Part shown: positions 56,690-64,000 of the stretch, one piece after another
How positions within the stretch are numbered: position 1 is the first letter of the stretch
Layout of the letters: each line of letters begins with the position of its first letter
Assembly (NCBI RefSeq): GCF_033473495.1
Contig: NC_088939.1
Location: 2,666,001-2,730,000 of the forward strand
Direction: 5' to 3'
Source: Cercospora beticola
Lineage: Eukaryota; Ascomycota; Dothideomycetes; Mycosphaerellales; Mycosphaerellaceae
Length of the DNA stretch: 64,000 nucleotides
The notes under the pieces: model-generated
The model's input: the letters and a program-made list of their open reading frames with translations, nothing else
What the model was told of the DNA's origin: nothing
The model's database searches: none
Position numbers and translations under genes: made by a program

Positions 56690-58379
56690 ATGAAGTTGCC
56701 TTGGGCGGCTCTGGCCACACTTCTGGCTGTGGCTCTCGCGAGAAGAGATCCGACGAAATGGAATAGGAACGAGGTATCGCATCACTTGCCACGGCAAGCG
56801 CCCAATTCCGACCCTCCAGACTACGGGAACTCTTCTTCATCTGGAACCCCGATCATCGAGCAGACCGAGGCAGTCAAGAAATTCATCGTAAACGGCACTG
56901 CCATCCCAGAAGTCGACTTTGACATTGGCGAGTCCTACGCCGGTCTGCTGCCAATCGGTCCGGAGCAAGACGTCAGCGAACTATACTTCTGGTTCTTCCC
57001 TTCTTCGAATCCGGACGCTGGAGACGAGATCCTGATTTGGTTAAACGGAGGTCCGGGCTGCTCTTCGTTGGAAGGATTGCTTCAAGAGAATGGCCCATTT
57101 TTATGGCAATTTGGAACTTTCAAGCCGGTGAAGAATCCGTGGACCTGGGTCAATTTGACGAATGTGGTTTGGGTTGAGCAGCCTGCTGGGACTGGGTTCA
57201 GCATGCAAGGTGGGACGCCGCCTGCGAGAGATCAGATTGAGGTTGCGAAGCAATTGTTAGTGTTTTCTTGGCGAAGATGAAGCCATTTGTTTCGTGAGTG
57301 TATGGTGATGCTGACAATGGTTTAGCTTGGGTTTCTGGAAGAACTTTGTCGACACGTTTGGCTTGAAGAACCGCAAAGTCTTCATCACAGGGGAGAGCTA
57401 CGCAGGCTACTATGTGCCCTACATCGCTGATGCCATGCACAACGAGACGGACAAGGAATACTACGATGTCGAAGGGATCATGATCTATGACCCCGTCCTG
57501 ACTGATAACGTGGTCCATGGAGACATCCTCGCCGTGCCGTTCGTGGACCAATGGAGCGGGCTTTTCAACTTGAATGAGAGCTTCATGGAGGATCTTCACA
57601 GACGACACGAGTCCTGCGGATACCAGAGGTTCATCGAGGAAGCATACGTGTTTCCACCAAAAGGTCCGCTGCCCACACCTCCACATCGAGATCAGAAGAA
57701 TGTCAGCTGCCGTCTGGCCGGGGACGTGATAGACGCAGCCCTGTTGGTCAATCCATGCTGGGACCTTTACCACGTCGCCACCACTTGCCCACTTCTATGG
57801 GATGTCCTTGGATTTCCAGGTACCCTCGACTACGTTCCCGAAGGCGCGGACATCTACTTCAATCGCGAAGACGTGAAGAAGGCGATCAATGCACCCGATC
57901 GCGAATGGGCCGAATGCGTAGACGATGTCTTGAGACCAGACAACAGCCTTCCTTCGGCACAGAGTGTTCTCCCGCGCGTCATCGAGAAGAATCAGAGGAC
58001 CATCGTCGCTCATGCTGAGCTTGACTTTGTCGTGCTCAAGAATGGCAGCATCATCGCCATGCAGAATATGACTTGGAACGGTGCGCAAGGTTTTTCCAAG
58101 GCGCCTGAGGAATGGAATAAATTCTTTGTGCCGTATCATCCGAAGGCGAGCTTGAGTACTTTGGCCGGCGCTGGCTACTATGGATCATGGTATACGGAGC
58201 GTGGGTTGACGTTTGCGACGATCGACCTCAGCGGCCATATGGTGCCTCAGTATGCCCCGGCGGCTGCGTACAGGCATGTCGAGTTCTTGCTTGGGAGGAT
58301 TCCGGACTTGGGCGAGATCAGTGATTTTACGACGCTGAGGGGAGATTGGGGTAATGATGCGACTATGAGGTATTTGTAG
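56690..58379 (+). CDS. Serine carboxypeptidase (S10 family), secreted
   Basis: Two exons, 56690-57255 and 57326-58379, with one 70-bp phase-2 intron; 539 aa. The signal peptide is [17 protein letters not shown], followed by RRDP. S10 signatures: [21 protein letters not shown] (oxyanion and substrate-binding region), the nucleophile in [16 protein letters not shown], the acid probably in [14 protein letters not shown], and the His in [21 protein letters not shown]. The triad is complete. The intron join restores [15 protein letters not shown]. Several N-glycosylation sites are present. The enzyme would remove C-terminal amino acids in the secretory pathway, vacuole or outside the cell. S10 subgroups act at acid pH; the exact specificity is not evident. 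Confidence 0.93.
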
Positions 58380-58642
58380 GGAGAACTTGGATGCTTTGTA
58401 TTTGATATGGTGTTCATGTGGCGGGGTGAAGAAGTCCCCGCCTTTTTCGCGCGTCACGGAACGCGAAAATGACACGAATTTCAGCTTCCACTTCTTTCAC
58501 GCCGCCACTTCCTTATATGGTGAGAAAGCACTTCGTTCTTGCTGTTCGAGAAGAACATTCACGACTTTGTCCTGAGTTACAATCATCATGCGATATCACG
58601 TCTACTACAGCGATATAGCGTTGCACGATTACGGCTGATACA

Positions 58643-59787
58643 ATGCCGCCAACGGTAAGGTCATCGATCAACACTTTGTGAACGCCTACTGATGTTGGAT
58701 ACAGACACCGTCGCCGCATCGGTTTCTTCCTGGCCGCAGGCACAAATCGCCCGCCAAGGAAGACAAGAAGACCTCAAGTCTAGGAAGCTCACGAGGCGAT
58801 GGGTTCGATATACCGTCACACAAGCCAGCACCAAGAGCCAGCCAATTTAATGCAAAGCATGTACCGAAGAACAGAGGAGATGGTTTCGATGGCCCTACAC
58901 TCATACACAAGCCAGGCTCAAGTCAGTTCGCGCCGACTCCTCGCTTCAGCTCTGGACGGCCAGTATCATCGTTCCATGCTGCCAGTAATGAGCCGTCAGT
59001 TCAGCAAGACTTTGCCCAGGCGCTGAGGACTCCTGCAAAAGCTGCAGACGAGGTTGTGGATCCAGCTTCGCAAGGTCATGCTGGTGACGATGGCATGCTA
59101 GACCGTGAGGAGGAAGCCGCAGTGCCAACCACGGAAGGAGGCCACGAGCAGCGACAATGGACGCAGGATCTGCCTCACTCCCCGAAGCGTCGCAGAATAG
59201 ACGACTTGTCCGCCAGTTTCCAGGCTGCCTTAGATACCCCGGCCAGATCTACGATGTTCAAGCATCCGACCACGCCGGCGTCGGCTCTGCGTGCCGGGCC
59301 TCAACAGTTCTCTCGCGCATCAAGCATTGCTAGCTCGAGTGCTGACGACAGCACTACTGCTCGAAGACCTGCTTTTCTGCGATCCTCTCTCGCTCCGCCC
59401 GAGAACTTCGAGCCAGTTCCTGAAGCTTTCTCCCCGCATCGACGCGGCGAGAAGTTCGTGCCGGGTGGCATGGCGGCCACGTTGCAGCAGTGGGTCATTG
59501 AAGCTGGTCAAGCTGCAGCACACAGTAGGCGAGGTCAAGGATACCTTCAAGGCGAGAATTATGTGCATCGTGTCAAGGTCGCGTCGGTTGCTGGGCATGG
59601 GCCGATTTTGGTTGAAGGAGTACATCAAGATGAGAGTGAAGCTCGAATATTACTGATCATGGATGGGAAACGGAATTCGCGAAATGTGTCTCCGGACAGC
59701 ATCGTCGGTATCCGAGCGCCTTGTTGGGAGGTGGAGCTGGATGAACGCAGCTGGATTGTAGGTGTGGATTGGAAGACGTTGGCGTGA
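58643..59787 (+). CDS. Uncharacterised fungal protein with folded C-terminal domain
   Basis: A mini-exon of 12 nt (58643-58654, MPPT) and exon 58705-59787, with a 50-bp phase-0 intron; 364 aa. The first ~230 residues are disordered, Ser/Pro/Lys-rich, with repeated phospho-like motifs (TPSPHRFLPGRRHKSP, FAPTPRFS, LRTPAKA). A short DDLSASFQAALDTPAR element follows, then FEPVPEAFSPHRRGEKFVPGGMAATLQQWVIEAG. The last ~90 residues look beta-rich (YVHRVKVASV, GPILVEGV, ARILLIMDGK, GIRAPCWEVEL, WIVGVDWKTL), a pattern compatible with an OB-fold. A nuclear DNA-repair or telomere-type adaptor is possible but is inference. The tiny first exon is supported by consensus splice ends and an otherwise fully open frame. 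Confidence 0.75.
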
Positions 59788-60521
59788 GGCTGAGCCATTG
59801 TACGAGCAGGTGAGCAGGCATTCATGCTCGAGCCAGGATATCATGATCTCAATTCGCAGACGGGGAAGCAAGCTCCTCGCAAGGATTTCCAGGCAGGCAG
59901 ATTCAGGAGCCGAGTTTACTGCGCATTGCGTTGCGTAAACAATGCCAAGCCTCGTTGCAAATAGATGCTAGCGGCTGGCCCGAGACATCGATGATGCTCT
60001 AGAAGGTGTGTACACCTTCTGCGGAGATTCGGAGAACATTTCAACCTCCATCGGCAAGACATGTGTCGCAACAGCGTGCCACAGGCGAATGACAGATGAA
60101 GGACATGCGGTTGGGCGCGTTGTGCGGGACTGCAGGGGTGGAGAAGGCCCCGGCGCGTCGTACCAGCCACCGCGGGCGTGTTTGACAGCCACATTGCTGC
60201 AGCTATCTCGACCTTACCACTCTTTCCTCCTCTCCTTGCGCATACCCGCTCTGCATCTCATGTCCGATTGTGCTCTGTGAGACAGCAGTCCTCCTCGCGT
60301 GCTGTCCAACGTCGCTCGTTCCAGATCACACCGATTACCGTTCACTGCTGTCAGCAATGTGCTCGGATTAGAGTTGCCGTCTCCAAGCCACCGTTGCGTC
60401 AGTCAACAAAACACAGCCTTGCCAGCAACACGTTCGTTCGCACACACTCGACACTACACACATTGCTCGTGCAAGCTGTGACATTCATTTGTACACGGTG
60501 GCGGTCGATATGAGCACGAGA
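59788..60521. other. Intergenic region
   Basis: About 730 bp; 5' leader and promoter of the C2 protein gene. Nothing else recognised. Confidence 0.4.
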
Positions 60522-63168
60522 ATGGCCTCCAATGGCCCCCACGCAGCGGGCATCTTCGCCGACATGACGGTCGATGGACCGGAGATTGGAACGCTGGTGC
60601 TCGTGGTGGATCGAGGCAAGAACCTGCCGAACAGAAAGACGATGGGAAAGCAGAATCCATACTGCGCTGCAAGATTGGGGAAAGAAGCACGAAAGACGGA
60701 AGTGGATAAGAGAGGAGGGCAGACGCCGCGATGGTAGGTTGATCACGTCGGGAGCGTGGACTCGAGCAAGGCTGACAGAACGACAATGTAGGGACCAGGA
60801 GCTGCGGTTTACTGTTCACGACTCGCCGGATTACTACAAGCTCAAAATCTCCGTGTTCAACGAAGATAAGAAAACCGACTTGATCGGAGAAGCATGGGTT
60901 GAATTGGATCACATCATCACACCAGGAGGTGGGAAAGGCGATCTCTGGCAAGGTCTGACATGCAAAGGCAAATATGCTGGCGAACTGCGCTTGGAGCTTA
61001 CATACTACGATTCACGAGAAAAAGCCGAGCCGAAGCAAGAGACCATCTCCATGGCAGACGAGCTGAGACAACAGTATGGGACACTGAATCCTAAGGTCAA
61101 GAGGAGACCTCTGCCCAGCAATCCAAATGCGCCAGCCACGACTGATGTGGTAATACCGGACCGGCCTCTGCCAGGCCGAGCGAAGCATGGTCCTCGAGAT
61201 TTCCAGGTTGCTGGACGAATGGCCTCGGCTCCTTCATCGACGAAAACATTCAACTATCCGCAATCAGAGTCGACGTTGTTTGGGCAGAAGGGGTTGCAGG
61301 CGCTTTCGCAAAGTACTCCGCCCGCACCTCAGTCTCAACCAGAGCCTCCAGCGAACCAGCATTACGAGGAATATGAGCGGAACCCGGAGCCCGAGGTGTA
61401 CGATCCGTACGCAGCAGGGCCAGCGCAGCCTGACTTCTTACCACAATTGGGTCCAAGCGGACGTCAGCGTGGCTCAATGCCTCCTCAGGCTCGCTACGAA
61501 CAACAGCAATGGCCACAACATCAACCGCAGGCAATGCCTCGGCCGCTGAGCCACGCTGGTATCCCACATTCGCACTCTGCGCCGGCAGTACCAGTCACAC
61601 ATCAGATGGATCCGCAGGCATATGGCGACAGCTATCAGCTTCGAACCGATTATCCTGAGCCGATTCCTGATGTCGACTATCAGTATCAGCAGGTTGCAGT
61701 TGCTCGCCAGCGAAGACACGATGTGCCTCCTGGGTGGCAGGAAGAATTCAATGGAGCGAATGCTGAAAGGCAGGCATACGTCGAGGAAGATGTGGAGTCT
61801 TCACCGCCACCACCTCCGCCTATGCACAGTCACAGTGCACCCGTGGTGCCCCAGTACGAGTCACATCACAACTCTTCTCCCGTGGCTCGCTATGGCGCTA
61901 CGCCACCTACTTCACGACAGCATTATGTGCCCAACGCCTCACCTCTGCAAAGCATTGAGCGTGATTATGGCCCTCAGCAAACGCCTCCAAGCCAGAGCCG
62001 ACCACGAAGAGGCGAGTCTTTTGACGAATACGGAGGATATTCCCCATACCAAAGCAGTCATCATTCGACACCAAATTTGTCGTCACCCGTCGGTCAGCAG
62101 AGTCCCTCACCCTACGCTAGAACATCTCCGTACGGCAGACAAGTACCCGGGCGCAACAGCATCGCGGAACCTTATGGAACTCCCTCCCGACAGCCTCATC
62201 CTTTGTCTCAAGAGGTGTCGAGAGCACGAAGTCCCAATCCATATGGAACGCCTGAGCACCAAATCTCGTACAACCACTACGACCAGGGTCAAGATGGCTC
62301 AGTTCCGATGATCAAGCCTCGAGCGATATCTCCCGCGCCTCCGCCTTCGAAGCCAGCTTCGTCATCACGAAGTCCGTATAGCTTACAGTTCCCTGTGCGG
62401 GCGTTTGAGTCGTCAGATGCAAGCCCACTGTCAACCTCTGCTGCGAAGGTCAAGGCTGCGACGTTGCCACGAAAGTCGGTCTCACCTCGGCCATCGATAT
62501 CAGGCGGTGCCTCCTCACCAGCGCCTTTCTCACCGGATGACTTTGGGGCACACAATCCCGCTGCTCCGGCAAATGATCCGGCATCACGTAACGGACCTAT
62601 CGTGGGTTGGCATGGTCAGGAGATTGATCCCTCCGATCATCTTCCTGTCGATTCTTGGGCACCTGAGCCTGTCAAGAAAACACCCACGAAGACTTACGGG
62701 CTCGGCCGAGAGAAAGAATTTGGACCTCGCAGTCTCTCCAAGGATACTGTCATCAATGTCCGCATGAAGCCTGGGACCAATATTCCAGAGCAACAAGCAA
62801 GACCAGCCACATCGAGCAACAAGATCCGCGGTGTACTGAAGAAGGCTCAGCCACAGGCTCCACGATATGCTTCTGAGCCGCCAATGGACCTGCCGAGACA
62901 TCACGACAATTACTCTTCTGTTCCTGATCCTTATGAGCAACAGCAACAGCAATTCTCTCGATCATACCGTGAGGGTAGTCCTGCAGCGTATGGCCCTCCT
63001 TCCATTCCTCCCAAAGTTCCGCTGTCACACTCCCCTGGGGGAGTATATACCGAAGATGCGCTTTCAAGAGAAATCTCTAGCATCGATATTGGGGGGAGTC
63101 GGACGAGGACTTCGGGGACGGCGTTTGTGCCTGTGAGAAGTCATCGGGATCGCAACAGTTATTATTGA
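60522..63168 (+). CDS. C2-domain protein of the Inn1/Fic1 cytokinesis type
   Basis: Two exons, 60522-60733 and 60792-63168, with one 58-bp phase-2 intron; 862 aa from MASNGPHAAG (an alternative Met lies at 60510). Residues 1-150 are a C2 domain: GTLVLVVDRGKNLPNRKTMGKQNPY, GGQTPRW joined to DQELRFTVHDSPDYYKLKISVFNED, then DLIGEAWVELDHI and GELRLELTYYD. The remaining ~700 residues are Pro/Gln/Ser/Tyr-rich and disordered, with many P-x-x-P stretches as in SH3-binding tails. This is the layout of yeast Inn1 and fission yeast Fic1, which act at the division septum. A septation role in hyphae is inferred. The intron sits exactly where the conserved PRWDQELRF motif is split. Confidence 0.87.
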
Positions 63169-63625
63169 TTGATGCATGATGGGATGAACGAATCTTGAAT
63201 TGTTTTGTATAACATGGGTAGAGCACTTGGCAATTGGTTTGCATGTGACGCTGGCGTTGGGTTGGGTATGGCATGGAAAGATGGCTTTTTGTATGTGCAT
63301 TTGCATTGCGATACGAAAGGTTGATGCATTATGGCATTGAGAAGGAACGTAGATGGGATGAGTGTTGTATCACCAATCAATCATGATTAGAGCAACTGCC
63401 GTCAAAATGTCTCCGCTGCCTCATGTGAACAGAAGACATTCATCATTCTTCGCAAGACTGAACAAGATTGGTGATGTGTGTGTCATGTGTGCCATTTTTC
63501 ATTCGAATTTCTTATTCAAGCCATGATCACGTTGAGACATAAGTCTCTCACAAGAGAGTCGTTCCTCATCTCGATGTATCCCAATGCCATCTCTTTCTTT
63601 TTTCTTCTTGAGATCACAGATCCCC
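63169..63625. other. Intergenic region between convergent genes
   Basis: 3' flanks; includes a T-rich stretch at 63590-63608. No gene recognised. Confidence 0.4.
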
Positions 63626-64000
63626 TCAAGGCCTCTTCGTCTCCCCACCCTGCCTCACATTCTCCCGAATATCATTATCTCCGCCTCGGTTCGCTGCGTC
63701 AATTGCCGCTTTATCTTCCGGTCCGCCGGGGCCTTCGAAGTCTTTGGCTTTGGTTGGTCTGTGAGATTACACATTTATGTTAGCACAGCGGGAAACCTAA
63801 CCCTCTTCTCTATGACAAGATAGGGTTGATGGAAGGGAAGGAGGGCAAGCTAGTTTTGACTCACTGGCCGGTCTCCTTATTAATACTTCCGCCCTCATCA
63901 AGAGGAATCTCGCGGTTGTCTCCTGCACCTTGACCACCGATTTTGACGGTTGCGCCGGGGAATTTGGTTTCTACGTTTTCGTTTACGCCGGAGTCGTTGA
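63626..64000 (-). CDS. Small hydrophilic protein, C-terminal part (5' truncated by window edge)
   Basis: Minus strand. Exons 63865 to beyond 64000 and 63626-63758, with an intron of 106 bp (63759-63864; donor GTGAGT, acceptor CACAG, phase 2). The visible ~89 residues are highly hydrophilic, Gly/Asp/Glu/Lys-rich: NVETKFPGATVKIGGQGAGD, REIPLDEGGSINKETGQ, then KAKDFEGPGGPEDKAAID and a C-terminus GGETKRP. No domain is recognised. The composition suggests an intrinsically disordered protein. The N-terminus lies outside the window. Confidence 0.65.

Noticed and set aside
1..64000. CRISPR arrays, insertion sequences, operons and bacterial-type signals
   Set aside because: None seen; gene structure, introns and gene content are those of a fungus.

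Overview
The window looks like nuclear DNA of a filamentous ascomycete (Pezizomycotina, most likely a dothideomycete). Genes are monocistronic, closely packed on both strands, and mostly intron-poor. Introns are short (about 47-120 bp), with GT(G/A)(A/C/T)GT-like donors, CTAAC/CTGAC-like branch sites 10-17 nt before the end, and AG acceptors. The gene set is typical of the group: neutral trehalase, Sly1, Has1, an ISWI remodeler, Cyp40, an Nbr1-type receptor, a Btz-domain protein, an Inn1/Fic1-type C2 protein and a GH92 mannosidase. The class assignment is inference from overall protein character.

Layout. 1-3.1 kb: the 3' end of RTF1, a TMEM234-type membrane protein and a coiled-coil protein. 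3.3-12.5 kb is accessory and secreted-protein rich: a giant Cys-rich repeat protein broken by an in-frame TAA, a 2-kb gene-poor gap, a PHYHD1-like dioxygenase, and a secreted repeat precursor with Kex2-like sites and two in-frame stops. 13-20.7 kb: Cyp40, neutral trehalase, an alpha/beta hydrolase and a very small protein. 20.8-23.7 kb is an RNA-gene island: a tRNA-Ser(GCT) interrupted by four spliceosomal-type introns, and three tandem tRNA-like Pol III units. 24-36 kb: Has1, a zinc-knuckle protein, an ISWI ATPase, an SH3 protein and a small CxxC protein. 36-40.4 kb: a GH92 mannosidase and a pepsin-type protease with an in-frame TAG. 40.8-63.2 kb is mainly housekeeping: a CCCH zinc-finger protein, Sly1, a Btz-domain protein, Nbr1, a serine carboxypeptidase, an uncharacterised protein and a C2 protein. 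The window ends inside a small hydrophilic protein gene.

The most unusual object is the tRNA-Ser(GCT) at 20865-21194. Its five segments join into a complete 81-nt serine tRNA (paired 7-bp acceptor, D, anticodon, long variable and T arms, G73, canonical 37/38 intron). It is split by four 53-54 bp insertions that each carry a spliceosomal 5' splice site, branch site and AG. No run of four or more T occurs inside the gene, and a T9 tract follows it. A Pol III transcript processed by both the tRNA-splicing endonuclease and the spliceosome is therefore possible. Second in interest are the three tandem tRNA-like units with an extended structured arm where the anticodon arm should be. Third is the broken secreted repeat precursor.

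The genes do not form one pathway. Nonsense codons are confined to three secreted or accessory proteins (Cys-rich protein, Kex2-type precursor, aspartic protease), while the housekeeping frames are open throughout. This fits recent loss of secreted functions in this strain or lineage.
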